Below, piece by piece: positions 9,801 through 17,804 of a stretch of DNA of 64,000 nt. Below the pieces are notes generated by a model that had not been told where the DNA came from, did no database searches, and saw only the letters and a program-made list of their open reading frames with translations. Source of the stretch: Pseudomonas sp. GM79 (GTDB taxonomy: Bacteria > Pseudomonadota > Gammaproteobacteria > Pseudomonadales > Pseudomonadaceae); assembly GCF_000282495.1 (NCBI RefSeq), contig NZ_AKJE01000109.1, positions 1 to 64,000 on the forward strand, in the 5' to 3' direction. The translations under genes were made by a program, and so were the position numbers. Position 1 is the stretch's first letter; every line of letters begins with the position of its first letter.

Positions 9801-9972
9801 CGGTTCCGCCGGGCGCCAGGCCATCGGCACTGGCGTGCTGGGCGGTATGTTCACTGCCACGGTGCTGGGGATCTTCTTCGTACCGCTGTTCTTCGTGCAG
9901 ATTCGCCGTCGCTTTGGCCGCGTTTCCACGGCTTCGACCTCCGTCCAATCCGTCCAGTCAGGTGACGCATGA
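6826..9972 (+). CDS. RND multidrug efflux transporter (HAE1 family, MexB/MexY-like)
   Basis: 1048 residues, the usual length. It begins with the classic MARFFIDRPIFAWVIAI and carries the proton-relay pair D409-D410 in LLVDDAIVVVENVE, plus GLAAKNAILIVEFAK in the second half. There are twelve membrane helices with two large periplasmic loops. It exports hydrophobic drugs or solvents using the proton gradient. It is the middle gene of a three-gene operon; its end overlaps the outer-membrane factor start by four bases. Substrate range is not deducible. Confidence 0.94.
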   Translation: MARFFIDRPIFAWVIAIVIMLAGALSISQLPLEQYPDIAPPTVRISATYTGASAKTVEDSVTQVIEQQMKGLDNLTYMSASSSSAGSASINLTFTAGTNPDVAQMQVQNKLQQAESRLPQSVQSEGLTVTKGGSDFLMIAALASDNENVTGTQIGDYISSTLLDQISRIDGVGDVQTLGSGYAMRIWLDPALLEKYALMPSDISSALEAQNTEVSAGQLGALPAVAGQQLNATISARSKLQTAEEFRNVVVKSTSDGAVVLLGDVARVELGSESYDISSALNGKPAAAMGVQLAAGANALEVGKAVKAKLKALEPFYPTEMQLRNVIAYDTTPFVSLSIEEVVKSLGEAIVLVVLIMFLFLQNLRATLIPAITVPVVLLGTFGVLALFGYSINTLTMFAMVLAIGLLVDDAIVVVENVERVMGEQGLSALAATRQSMDEITSALVGIALVLSAVFIPMAFFGGSTGIIYRQFSVTIVSAMVLSVLVAMTLTPALCATLLKPSDAQGHSTQRGFFGWFNRTFERGAEAYKGWVGAIFQRGRASLLVYGLVVLAMAAGYFSLPTSFLPDEDQGILMAQVQLPVGATDSRTQAVVKQFESYILEQPEVEALISISGLGMNGNSQNAARAFIRLKDWSERSGAGQDSASIAQRATIALSSIGDANVFVMQPPAVRGLGQSSGFDVQLKDLGGLGHDALVAAREKFIELASKDPRLLGVRSNGLDDSPQLKVSIDDRKAGALNLSTSDINTTLSTALGGTYVNDFLNQGRVKKVYVQGEASSRMQAVDLEHWFVRNSNNEMVPFSSFASSSWSYGSPLLERYNGNASLEVVGDPAPGVSSGVAMDAVEAIIKQLPEGIGYEWTGQSYQLRLSGSQAPLLYGISVLFVFLCLAALYESWSVPFSVMLVVPLGVVGAVLATRFSGLSNDVYFQVGLLTTVGLAAKNAILIVEFAKHLQEQGNSLREATLIAVRQRLRPILMTSLAFMFGVLPLALSSGAGSAGRQAIGTGVLGGMFTATVLGIFFVPLFFVQIRRRFGRVSTASTSVQSVQSGDA

Positions 9973-11366
9973 TCAAGTTTCGCTGGCCACTGCTGGCCGT
10001 CCTCGCGCTGCTCGGTGGCTGTATCAATCTGGCGCCGCAGTACGAGCGCCCTGAAGCGCCTGTCTCCGAACAATGGCTGCCGTCCGCCAGCACGCCCAAG
10101 GGGGAGGCAGGCGCCGATATCGAGTGGCAGCAGTTCTTCACTGACAGCCGTCTGGCGCGCTTGCAGTCCCTGGCCCTGGTCAACAATCGCGACCTGCGTC
10201 TGGCCAGCCTGAACATCGAAAAGGCGCAGGCTCAGTACCGCATCCAGCGAGCCGAGGCGTTGCCTTCGATCGATGCCGGCGTCAGTGGCACTCACAGTCG
10301 CACGCCAGGTTCGTTGTCCAGCAGTGGCTCGGCGGCCACCACTCATGACTACAGTGCGCAACTGGGCCTGAGCAGTTATGAAGTGGACGTGTTCGGGCGG
10401 GTACAGAACCTTCAGGACGAAGCGCTGGAAGACTATCTGGCGCTGACCGAAACCCGGCGCAGCACGCAGATCAGCCTGGTGGCCGAAGTGGCCACGGCGT
10501 GGTTGACCTTGGCGGCTGACCATGAACGCCTGCACCTGGCCCAGGAGACCTTGCGCAGTCAGCAAGCGACCTACGAATTGACCCAACGCAGCCACGCAAT
10601 GGGTGGTTCTTCCGGTCTGTCTGTGGCGCAGGCGCAAACCACTGTGGAGTCGGCCCGAGGTGACGCGGCGGTCTATGAAAGCCAGATTCTCCAGGACCGC
10701 AATGCCTTGCGTCTGCTGGTTGGCAGCGATATTCCCGAGGAGCTGTTGCCGGGCGCGAACCTGGAATCGGCTGCGGCGCTGGTTCAAGTGCCGGCGGAGC
10801 TTCCGTCCAGCCTGTTGCAACGACGCCCGGATGTGTTGGCCGCCGAACACACGCTCAAGTCGGCCAATATCGACATCGGCGCGGCCCGTGCGGCGTTCTT
10901 TCCGAGTATCAGCCTGACGGCCAGTGCGGGGTCTTCAAGCTCGGCCTTGTCCGGACTGTTCAAGTCCGGCAGCGGCGCCTGGACGTTTGCCCCGAGCATC
11001 AGCCTGCCGATCTTCGATGCCGGTAGTAACCGCGCGACGCTGGATTCGGCCAAGGTCGAACGCGAAATACAGGTGCAGACCTATCAGCAGACGGTGCAGA
11101 GCGCGTTCAAGGAAGTGGCCGATGCCCTGGCGGTACGCAGCACGCTGGATCGCCGCATCACGGCTCAGCAAGCGTTGACCGACGCCAGCCGCAAAAGCTT
11201 CGAACTGTCCGACGCCTTATACCGTGGCGGTTCGCAAAGCTATCTCGAAGCCCTGGACGCCCAACGCTCGCTGTACAGCGCACAGCAGGACCTGATCACC
11301 CTGCGCCTGACCGAACAGAGCAACCGGGTGACGTTGTACAAGGTGTTGGGCGGCGGTTGGAATTGA
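9969..11366 (+). CDS. Outer membrane efflux lipoprotein (OprM/NodT family)
   Basis: 465 residues with a lipoprotein signal peptide, lipobox LGGC and C18. The repeat pattern of two outer-membrane efflux domains is seen (QYRIQRAEALPSIDAG in the first half, VLAAEHTLKSANIDIGAARA in the second). It forms the trimeric exit duct for the adaptor-pump pair encoded upstream and is translationally coupled to the pump through ATGA. No intrinsic terminator is evident after its stop. Confidence 0.92.
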   Translation: MIKFRWPLLAVLALLGGCINLAPQYERPEAPVSEQWLPSASTPKGEAGADIEWQQFFTDSRLARLQSLALVNNRDLRLASLNIEKAQAQYRIQRAEALPSIDAGVSGTHSRTPGSLSSSGSAATTHDYSAQLGLSSYEVDVFGRVQNLQDEALEDYLALTETRRSTQISLVAEVATAWLTLAADHERLHLAQETLRSQQATYELTQRSHAMGGSSGLSVAQAQTTVESARGDAAVYESQILQDRNALRLLVGSDIPEELLPGANLESAAALVQVPAELPSSLLQRRPDVLAAEHTLKSANIDIGAARAAFFPSISLTASAGSSSSALSGLFKSGSGAWTFAPSISLPIFDAGSNRATLDSAKVEREIQVQTYQQTVQSAFKEVADALAVRSTLDRRITAQQALTDASRKSFELSDALYRGGSQSYLEALDAQRSLYSAQQDLITLRLTEQSNRVTLYKVLGGGWN

Positions 11367-11432
11367 TGGTGGAGGGTCGAGGGCCAGTCGTTTTGTCCAT
11401 TTCACCAGCATGCACCCAATTTGCAAACAGAC

Positions 11433-11787
11433 TTATGCAGCGGTCGATTCCACTCTGATGTCGCTCGCGGTATCACGGAACAGCCGAGGCGACATGCCGA
11501 ACGTCGATACCCCCAAGCAAAGGCAATCTCGGGTCGACCGCTTTGCTCAGATGGCGTGAAAATCGATGGGCACTGGCGGTCACTCGACAGAAACGCAGCT
11601 GCCCAAGATCTCCATATTCCAGCCGTCCCTGAAAGTTGTTGTTATGCAACGGGTCGACGAATGTAGATTCCAGGCGCTTGATATAGTCCGGAGTGCGGCC
11701 CAGGTGATCACTCATGAACTCTTTCCACTTCATCAGCCGGTCGGAGTGAACGATTTGATCGGTGGACACACAGACTAAATCGCTCAT
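11433..11787 (-). pseudogene. Decayed AraC-family regulator (FeaR-like N-domain)
   Basis: From the ATG at 11787, with a GAGGCG ribosome-binding site, about 80 residues read as the N-terminal ligand-binding domain of an AraC regulator (for example LGRTPDYIKRLESTFVDP and GDLGQLRFCRVTASAHRFSR). The frame then stops at 11473. A different frame just downstream gives FGMSPRLFRDTASD, which looks like the extreme C-terminus of an AraC protein. About 200 residues including most of the DNA-binding domain are missing, so this is an internal deletion with a frameshift. FeaR-type regulators often sit beside aldehyde dehydrogenase genes, and a dehydrogenase tail lies next to it. Confidence 0.6.
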
Positions 11788-11869
11788 TTTTCGCCTCTAT
11801 TTTTTATTGTTTTTTGTCAATTGGGCAAAGGGCTTGCCCAATCCTGGCCGAGTCAGTATCGGCAAATAA

Positions 11870-12000
11870 TCAGAAGGGGTAGTTATGGCCCCCGGGCTGC
11901 CAGGTGACCCAATGGGCACGGGTGAACTCATCCAGGGCATAGTGACCATTGAAGCATCCGAGGCCGGAGTTCTTTTCACCACCGGCTCCGACGTTCAGCC
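11870..12000 (-). pseudogene. C-terminal remnant of an aldehyde dehydrogenase
   Basis: Reading leftward from about 12000, some 42 residues match the end of NAD-dependent aldehyde dehydrogenases: GAGGEKNSGLGCFNG, then ALDEFTRAHWVTWQ and the terminal NYPF before the stop at 11870. No start, cofactor site or catalytic cysteine remains. It abuts the AraC remnant on the same strand and the intact nfeD gene on the other side, so most of the gene was deleted up to the nfeD boundary. Confidence 0.65.
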
Positions 12001-12077
12001 TGCAACAGCCTTTTGGACTTTGTGCGCATGCAGTCCGGAGCCAGCCGCGCGCCAAAACCCAATTCGACGAACACCGA

Positions 12078-13454
12078 TCAACCTCCTCGCGATGGCGTTT
12101 CATCCAGCGCAATGACGTCCAGCATCACGCCCTTGCGCGCCACCACCCGGACCTGTTGGCCCAGGTGCAGGGGCGAGGGGCTCTGAACTTGCCATTTTTC
12201 GCCCTGCAGTTGCACCCAGCCGCTCATCGGCAGACCCGGCAGCAGTCCCGTCACCGTGGCCTGGCTGCCGACCAAGCCCGCATCGCCGCTGACCAAGGCA
12301 CGGCGTCTGGCCTTGAGCGCCATGCCGACCAGCGTCATCAGCAACAGGGCGCTGATCAGTGCCGTGCCGATGATCAGCGTCAACGGAATGCCGAAGCCCG
12401 GTACATCGGTGTCCATCAAAATCACTGCGCCCACTACAAAAGCAACCACCCCACCGAAGCCGATTACACCGAAACTCGGTAGAAACGCCTCGGCGATCAT
12501 GAAGGCGATCCCTAGCAGAATCAGTCCGACCCCGGCGTAATTCACGGGCAACAATTGCAGGGCATACAGCCCCAGCAACAGGCAGATGCCACCGAGCACC
12601 CCACCAACACCCGACCCTGGGTTCATGAATTCGAAGATCAAGCCATAGACCCCGAACATGATCAGCAGCAACGCTACGCTGGGGTTAGTGATCACCGCCA
12701 GCAGTTGTGTGCGCCAATCAGGCGCATGGTCGATGAGTGCAGCCCCGGCGGTGTTCAGCTTCAACATTTGACCAGAGACATTCAGGCTCTTGCCGTCCAG
12801 TTGCTTGAGCAGGTCTGCCACGTCATTGGCCACATAATCGACCACCTTGAGTTTGAGCGCTTCGTGGGCCGACAGGCTGAGCGCTTCACGTACCGCTTGT
12901 TCGGCCCAGTCGGCATTGCGTCCGCGTAGTTGCGCAAGGCCACGGATGTAAGCCGCCGCATCGTTGATCTGTTTTCGAGTCAAGGCATCTTGCGGTTCAC
13001 GCGCAGAATCCTTGTCGGTGGTGGGTGAGCCCGGCGATTCGGGCGCGGTCCCGGGCAGGCCGCCGATCTGCACCGGTGTAGCAGCGCCCAGGTTGGTGCC
13101 GGGGGTCATCGCGGCAATGTGGCTGGCATACAAAATGTAGGTGCCGGCGCTGGCCGCACGTGCGCCACTGGGGGCGACGAAACTTGCCACTGGCAAGGGG
13201 CTGGCCAGAATCGCCTTAATAATCAAGCGCATCGAGGTGTCCAGCCCGCCGGGGGTGTCGAGGCTGATGACCACCAACTGCGCGCCCTCGGTCACCGCAC
13301 GCGCCAAGCCGCGCTCCACGTAGTCGGCACTGGCCGGACCAATAGCATCGTTGACGGTCAGTACCACGACACTGCCTGCAGCCGTCGTCGAGCCCGCCGG
13401 TAACCCGATCAGTATTATTAGCAAGAGCAGGCGGCACCACCAGTGACTGTTCAC
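12078..13454 (-). CDS. nfeD: NfeD-family membrane-bound serine protease
   Basis: About 458 residues, the long NfeD form. A signal peptide leads into a ClpP-like domain with candidate catalytic S102 in GARAASAGTYIL and K161 in TRKQINDAAAY, matching the Ser-Lys dyad of this family. Four to five membrane helices follow (about 250-400) and a soluble OB-like NfeD C-domain ends the protein (QATVTGLLPG...WQVQSP). The GTG at 13454 was chosen because GGAGGT lies just upstream; the open frame extends to a GTG at 13496. NfeD usually pairs with a slipin gene to cleave stomatin-like proteins; none is adjacent, and a deletion remnant lies directly after the stop. Confidence 0.85.
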   Translation of the reverse strand: MNSHWWCRLLLLIILIGLPAGSTTAAGSVVVLTVNDAIGPASADYVERGLARAVTEGAQLVVISLDTPGGLDTSMRLIIKAILASPLPVASFVAPSGARAASAGTYILYASHIAAMTPGTNLGAATPVQIGGLPGTAPESPGSPTTDKDSAREPQDALTRKQINDAAAYIRGLAQLRGRNADWAEQAVREALSLSAHEALKLKVVDYVANDVADLLKQLDGKSLNVSGQMLKLNTAGAALIDHAPDWRTQLLAVITNPSVALLLIMFGVYGLIFEFMNPGSGVGGVLGGICLLLGLYALQLLPVNYAGVGLILLGIAFMIAEAFLPSFGVIGFGGVVAFVVGAVILMDTDVPGFGIPLTLIIGTALISALLLMTLVGMALKARRRALVSGDAGLVGSQATVTGLLPGLPMSGWVQLQGEKWQVQSPSPLHLGQQVRVVARKGVMLDVIALDETPSRGG

Positions 13455-13789
13455 GGGACCTCCAGTTGCGGGTATGACAGCCTCTGCAACCCTCACTCAA
13501 AGCGTAGTTGAGTCAGTGATGGGCGACGGAGTCACGCTGCTGGTGCGACGCAGCGGGGTAAGACGGCCATATCGTCAAAGCCCAATACTTGCACGGAACG
13601 CTGTGACGTACATCCGACAACCATAAGCAGGAAGGTCGCGCGTCGAATTGGCGGGCGCTACGTGACCTTCAACCCGCAATTGGTAGTGACGAACACTTTA
13701 GAGTCGAATTCTGACACCTCTGGGTGATCCCGGACGCCGACAATCCGGTTGGTTCCCGACAACCTGAAAGCGGCGCGTGGAGATCAACG
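13455..13789. other. Intergenic region upstream of serine dehydratase remnant
   Basis: No open frame of interest. The right end (about 13740-13789) looks like an intact leader for the sdaA-type remnant, with GGAG seven bases before its ATG. The left end carries the nfeD promoter on the minus strand. Confidence 0.4.
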
Positions 13790-13905
13790 ATGGCTATCAG
13801 TGTTTTTGACTTGTGCAAGATTGGAATCGGCCCCTCCAGTTCCCACACCGTTGGCCCGATGCCAGGGTCCGGTCGCGTTGAGATTTTTGGATGCATATAT
13901 CAGCA
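13790..13905 (+). pseudogene. N-terminal fragment of L-serine ammonia-lyase (sdaA type)
   Basis: The ATG at 13790 opens MAISVFDLCKIGIGPSSSHT and VGPM, the signature N-terminus of iron-sulfur L-serine dehydratases. After about 24 residues the match leaves this frame; a shifted frame gives ALRFLDA, compatible with the next residues of the family, and then all similarity stops near 13905. An intact enzyme is about 450 residues. The fragment ends close to a perfect hairpin at 13930-13949 and to the convergent metallo-hydrolase gene. Confidence 0.65.
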
Positions 13906-13929
13906 CTGCACACGAACCTTTATATGCAG

Positions 13930-13949
13930 GCGGGAGTGGGAACTCCCGC
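13930..13949. repeat. Perfect 8-bp hairpin
   Basis: GCGGGAGT and ACTCCCGC flank the four-base loop GGGA. No T-run follows on either strand, so it is not a standard terminator. It lies between the truncated serine dehydratase fragment and the 3' end of the metallo-hydrolase gene and could be a REP-type unit or a transcript end. Confidence 0.45.
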
Positions 13950-13976
13950 AGTGAAGTCGGGTTATGTCCGGGGGGA

Positions 13977-14981
13977 TCACTGGATCAGCGGAACATTTTT
14001 CGGTCGCTGGTAAGGGCCGTATTCGACGGGCACCCAGGCGAAGGCTTTTTCGCGACTGCTGATATGCCCGATACCAGGAAATGGCAAGTGAGCACCAGCA
14101 ACCCAGGTACGGTCATGAGCGACCTGTTTGAACAGTTTTTCACGCGTCACGACGGCCTGTTTACCCTGCACATCAAAGCCGATGCTCACTTCTGGATGCT
14201 GGAACTGCACGGCGAAGCTGTGGACCAGGTCACCCATGAACAGAATGCTCTGGCCGTTGGAGCTGAACGTGTAACCACTGCTGCCGGGTGTATGGCCGGG
14301 CAGGCTGACCGCGGTCACGCCGGGCACCAGCGACTGCTCGGGGGTGAAGGTTTTGAACCGGTGGACGGCGACATAGGGGGCCACGGATTTACGGGCGACC
14401 TCGAAGTAGCCACGGGCGTCTTTTGGGGCCTTGTCCAGGTTTTCCTGGCTGAGCCAGTAATCGGCCTCTGGTTTCGCTGCATACACGGTGGCGTTCGCGA
14501 ACACCGGCTCGTCCTTGGCATTGATCAGGCCGCAGACATGATCGACATGCATGTGGGTGAGCAACACGGTATCCACTTGCTCAGGTTGGTAACCGGCAGC
14601 GCGGATGTTATCGGGCAGCCAGCCCGCGGTTTCGCCGAAACAGGCACCCGCACCGGCATCCACCAGCACCAGGTTTTTACCGGTGTTGATCAGGAATGCG
14701 TTGAACGCGGTCGGCATGCCTGGGGTAAAAATGAACTTGCGTTCGAGCATGGCGCGAATGTCTTTCTGCGAAAGGCCTTTGAGCAGCGTCGGCCCGAGGT
14801 CGCTGTAGCCATCGAACAACGCGGTAACTTCGTATTCACCCACCGACAGGCGCTGATAGCCGGGGGCCTGGGTTTGCACTGGCGGCGGCGCCGCGGCTTG
14901 GGCTTGATTGCCTGTAAGCGTGAGACTCAGGGCCATCAGTGAGCCCTTGAAGTAGGAGGGGAGGTGCTTGAGAAGGCTCAT
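13977..14981 (-). CDS. Exported metallo-beta-lactamase-fold hydrolase
   Basis: 334 residues with a signal peptide (hydrophobic stretch about 13-24, NQAQA cleavage region). The zinc motif H143-x-H145-x-D147-H148 is in LLTHMHVDHVCG, with a further metal histidine in SLPGHTPGSSGY and the aspartate in FMGDLVHS. It should act in the periplasm on an ester, lactone or phosphoester. Substrate is unknown; related Pseudomonas proteins are annotated only as MBL-fold hydrolases. It is 71 bases downstream of a co-directional YcaC-type hydrolase gene, and the two may be co-transcribed. Confidence 0.83.
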   Translation of the reverse strand: MSLLKHLPSYFKGSLMALSLTLTGNQAQAAAPPPVQTQAPGYQRLSVGEYEVTALFDGYSDLGPTLLKGLSQKDIRAMLERKFIFTPGMPTAFNAFLINTGKNLVLVDAGAGACFGETAGWLPDNIRAAGYQPEQVDTVLLTHMHVDHVCGLINAKDEPVFANATVYAAKPEADYWLSQENLDKAPKDARGYFEVARKSVAPYVAVHRFKTFTPEQSLVPGVTAVSLPGHTPGSSGYTFSSNGQSILFMGDLVHSFAVQFQHPEVSIGFDVQGKQAVVTREKLFKQVAHDRTWVAGAHLPFPGIGHISSREKAFAWVPVEYGPYQRPKNVPLIQ

Positions 14982-15052
14982 GGCTTGCGTCCTGGTTGCA
15001 ATAAGAAAGGCGTGAAAAAGCGGCTACGCCTGTGCGCAGCCGCTGTCATTGC

Positions 15053-15706
15053 TTAATGGCCTTCAGAGGCCTGGAACATGGTTTTGGCGTAGATCAGCCC
15101 CAGGCCGTAGGCGCCGCCATTGGCGATTGAGGTCTTGACAGTTTCCTCGTAGGTTTCGCTGCGAGCCCAGTCACGTTGCAGCTCCAGCAGATATTGCAGT
15201 GCTGTCATTGGGCGGGCGCCGATTTGGATCATGCGTTGCACGGCCATTTCATGGGCTTCAATTGAGACATCGCCACAGGCATCGGCGATGAAGTACACCT
15301 CAAAGCCTTGATCGATAGCTGACAGCGCCGGGCCGACGATGCACACGGAGGTCCACAGACCGGCGAGGACGATTTTCTGTTTGCCGAAGGCGTTGACTTC
15401 AACGGCGATGCGTTCGTCTTCCCAGGTGTTCATGCTGGTGCGGTCGATCACTTTATGGTCCGGAAACACTGACTTGATTTCGTCGAAGATCGGGCCGGAA
15501 AAGCTTTTTTCGGCAACGGTGGTGAGGATGGTCGACACTTCGAAGCCCCGGGCGGCCTTGGCTACCAGCGCGGCGTTGTTACGCAGGGTCACGGCATCAA
15601 TCGACTTGGTCGCGAAAGACATTTGCGACTGATGGTCGATCATGATCAAGGTATGGTCAGTTGGGGTAAGAAGGGTTTTGCCTGGAGCTGCTTTTGCGAG
15701 GGCCAT
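15053..15706 (-). CDS. Isochorismatase-family cysteine hydrolase (YcaC-like)
   Basis: 217 residues. Candidate catalytic residues are D24 in LIMIDHQ and the nucleophile C122 in LWTSVCIVGPALSAID, which is the arrangement in YcaC-type hydrolases rather than true isochorismatases. It lacks a signal peptide, so it is cytoplasmic. AAGGAAAAA precedes the ATG at 15706. It heads a likely two-gene unit with the exported metallo-hydrolase downstream. The substrate is unknown for the family. Confidence 0.83.
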   Translation of the reverse strand: MALAKAAPGKTLLTPTDHTLIMIDHQSQMSFATKSIDAVTLRNNAALVAKAARGFEVSTILTTVAEKSFSGPIFDEIKSVFPDHKVIDRTSMNTWEDERIAVEVNAFGKQKIVLAGLWTSVCIVGPALSAIDQGFEVYFIADACGDVSIEAHEMAVQRMIQIGARPMTALQYLLELQRDWARSETYEETVKTSIANGGAYGLGLIYAKTMFQASEGH

Positions 15707-16064
15707 GATGTTTTTCCTTATGTATTGGGCGAGGGTTATTTGGGTTGCTCGACGACAAGTGCCGTTGAGCTGATGAAAAATTCATCGGGTCTTTCGTGGG
15801 GAGATGGTCACGCATTCCACAAGGCCGGGATTGAACAGGTGTGCTGTTGTTTGGGATGTTTGTGCGGTAGCGTGCGGTTTTCTCGAGAAGACAGCGGAAC
15901 GCTTATCGGGTGACGGCAGCGATGGGCGTCACTTGACGACTGCAGGTGAGGGGAAATGATTCACGCCCAGTGATGTGGACCTGTAGCGGCATGAATTGTG
16001 GTGCTGTCGAATTGTTCCGGCACAGGTGAGGGCGCGAGCACTGGCGGTGTTTATCCTGATGACC
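15707..16064. other. Intergenic region, 358 bases
   Basis: Holds the promoter of the YcaC-like gene near its left end. I see no credible gene, repeat or terminator in the rest. Confidence 0.3.
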
Positions 16065-16208
16065 CTAGTGCCGGGGTTGAAGCGCAATCTCGACAGCAGT
16101 CAGCAACGCGTCGCCGCTGAAGGGTTTGCGTAGACATTCACTGGCGCCGTAGCGGCTGGATTCAGTCAGTGTCGCTTCATCCCAGTATGCCGACATGCAT
16201 ATCACCGG
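16065..16208 (-). pseudogene. C-terminal fragment of a receiver domain from a second response regulator
   Basis: In the frame entering at 16208 the sequence reads PVICMSAYWDEAT, then RYGASECLRKPFSGDALL and a stop at 16065. This is the back half of a receiver domain (the conserved serine/threonine before AYWD and the lysine of RKPF). It joins directly onto the LuxR-type HTH of the neighbouring FixJ-like remnant in a different frame, so a deletion fused parts of two regulator genes. Confidence 0.6.
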
Positions 16209-16679
16209 AAACTAGTCTGACCAGCGAACGCGTCTGCATCTTCTCCATGATGTGTTTGCGGTGGACCTTGGCGGTGACTTCACTGGTGCCTCGCCGGTTG
16301 GCGATGTGCTTGTTGGACAGCCCTGCGACAATCAGCGGCAGTACTTCGCGCTCACGGGGTGTCAACAGGACGGCTCTTTGACGGGCGCTCTGAATGCGTT
16401 GCCATTGCTCGAACGCCGTCGCTGCACGCTGACGGGGGGGCGCAGGATGTCCAGCAACTGGTCGTCATTAAACGGTTTGGTCAGGAATTCCACCGCTCCC
16501 GCTTTCATGGCTTGCACCGACATTGGGATGGTGCCGAAACCGGTCATGAAAATGACCGGCCACGGATGCCCGCGTTGTCCGAGCGTCGATTGCAGTTCCA
16601 GCCCTGTCGCCTCGGGCAGGCTTATGTCCAGCAACAGGCAAGCGGGGCCGATGTTGAGATCAGCGTCAAGCAACTCCTA
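16209..16679 (-). pseudogene. Truncated and frameshifted FixJ/NarL-type response regulator
   Basis: From 16679 the frame gives the middle and end of a receiver (LLLDISLPEATGLELQ with the phospho-acceptor D, IFMTGFGTIPMSVQAMKAGA, EFLTKPFNDDQLLDIL). The first 40-45 residues are missing; an in-frame stop lies at once upstream. At a run of seven G on the plus strand (16434-16440) the frame is lost. One extra base there would continue into AFEQWQRIQSARQR and then a LuxR helix-turn-helix (TPREREVLPLIVAGLSNKHI). The HTH then runs into the second receiver fragment near 16208. Confidence 0.65.
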
Positions 16680-16755
16680 TCTCGGCGCTCACCCCTTCAG
16701 AATTTCCTGCCGGTGACGACAAACTCCGCACATTCCTTTGGGTCGTGAGTTGTTC

Positions 16756-17454
16756 ATGAAGAAGATTGCTGTCCTGATGTTTGCCGTTCTTTTCCTTGCC
16801 GGATGTGCCAACCAGAAATTCAAGCCTGAATACCGTACCCAGATCCACACGGTAAAGATTCTCCCGGTTGCATGGAAGCCCAAGGAAATGAGTTACATGG
16901 GACGTGAACAGGCATGGGGCGCTGCATTGGGCGCAGGTGTCGGTGCTGGCGTAGGGATGGCAGCTGGTGCATCGAACCTGACCAAGGCTGCTTTGGGAGG
17001 GGCTGGATTTGCCGCAGGTCTGAAGGCAGGTGACCTGGCTTCGATGTCGACGGTTGATGCGATTCTGTACAACATGGAAACAGCGGATATCAATCTGGGC
17101 GAGTTGGTCAAAAAGAGTTTCGAGGAGCAATTGACCGCCACCGGCCGTTTCAAGATCGTGGGTGAAAACGAACCGGCCGATGCGCAGATCGAATTGACCG
17201 TCCTGAACTGGGGTTTCGCACTGACTCAAGGCTTCAGCAGTGTGGTCTACCCGACGATTGCCGTGAGCGCTGTCATGAAACGCGGCGAGGAACTAATCTG
17301 GCAGCGCAATGAACCGATCACCGCATTCAACGGCGCCAATACCTATGGCTATACGCCGTTGCGCTATCGCACTGAACCGGAGTTGCTGCGTACTGCGTTG
17401 ACGGGCGTTTCGCAAATCGTAGATAGCTATCTGGTCAAAAACTTGAACGAGTGA
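16756..17454 (+). CDS. Lipoprotein of unknown function with glycine-rich segment
   Basis: 232 residues, signal peptide MKKIAVLMFAVLFLAGC with lipidated C17. Residues about 52-85 are rich in Gly and Ala (GAALGAGVGAGVGMAAGA), like glycine-zipper lipoproteins that insert in a membrane. The C-terminal half is soluble and ends QIVDSYLVKNLNE. The ATG at 16756 was chosen as the signal peptide start; an upstream GTG-type frame start adds six residues only. It is a single gene after the response-regulator wreckage. Confidence 0.75.
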   Translation: MKKIAVLMFAVLFLAGCANQKFKPEYRTQIHTVKILPVAWKPKEMSYMGREQAWGAALGAGVGAGVGMAAGASNLTKAALGGAGFAAGLKAGDLASMSTVDAILYNMETADINLGELVKKSFEEQLTATGRFKIVGENEPADAQIELTVLNWGFALTQGFSSVVYPTIAVSAVMKRGEELIWQRNEPITAFNGANTYGYTPLRYRTEPELLRTALTGVSQIVDSYLVKNLNE

Positions 17455-17804
17455 TCGCCGGTCTGATTGCATCCATGTTCAAGTGTTTTATCGCCTGACG
17501 GATAATCGGCAGCTTTAATCGCGTGGAGATAGGGGAGAACCAGTTCGCTCTGAGATACGGATAGCCGTTGCAGGTTAGCCAGTGTCATCGGGATATCCTT
17601 GTGTCATGCGTTCATTGTTGCGTGTGGAGCCTGAGTAGTTCATGAGGTAAAGGCCTACTCGACTGAGCGCGCATACAGGCTATCAATGCATCACAGTCTG
17701 GCCGAATGCTGCCGCTCACAATCTTTAATGCATCGATGCGGGCAGCTAGCATCTACTCTGGACTGTCAGACAGTACTTCCTGTGTAACCCTGTGGAGCAT
17801 TGCA
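17455..17804. other. Intergenic region, 350 bases
   Basis: Holds the promoter and leader of the SDR gene at the right end. A 53-residue open frame on the minus strand (17427-17588) has an AAGGA upstream but overlaps the lipoprotein gene and matches nothing I know; I do not call it. Confidence 0.3.

Noticed and set aside
13749..14942. 397-residue open frame on the plus strand across the metallo-hydrolase gene
   Set aside because: The opposite strand has the zinc motif and signal peptide. Only the start of this stretch, in part, may hold shifted codons of the serine dehydratase remnant.
17427..17588. 53-residue minus-strand frame with AAGGA upstream
   Set aside because: Overlaps the lipoprotein gene and resembles nothing known; possibly the head of a lost gene, but unsupported.
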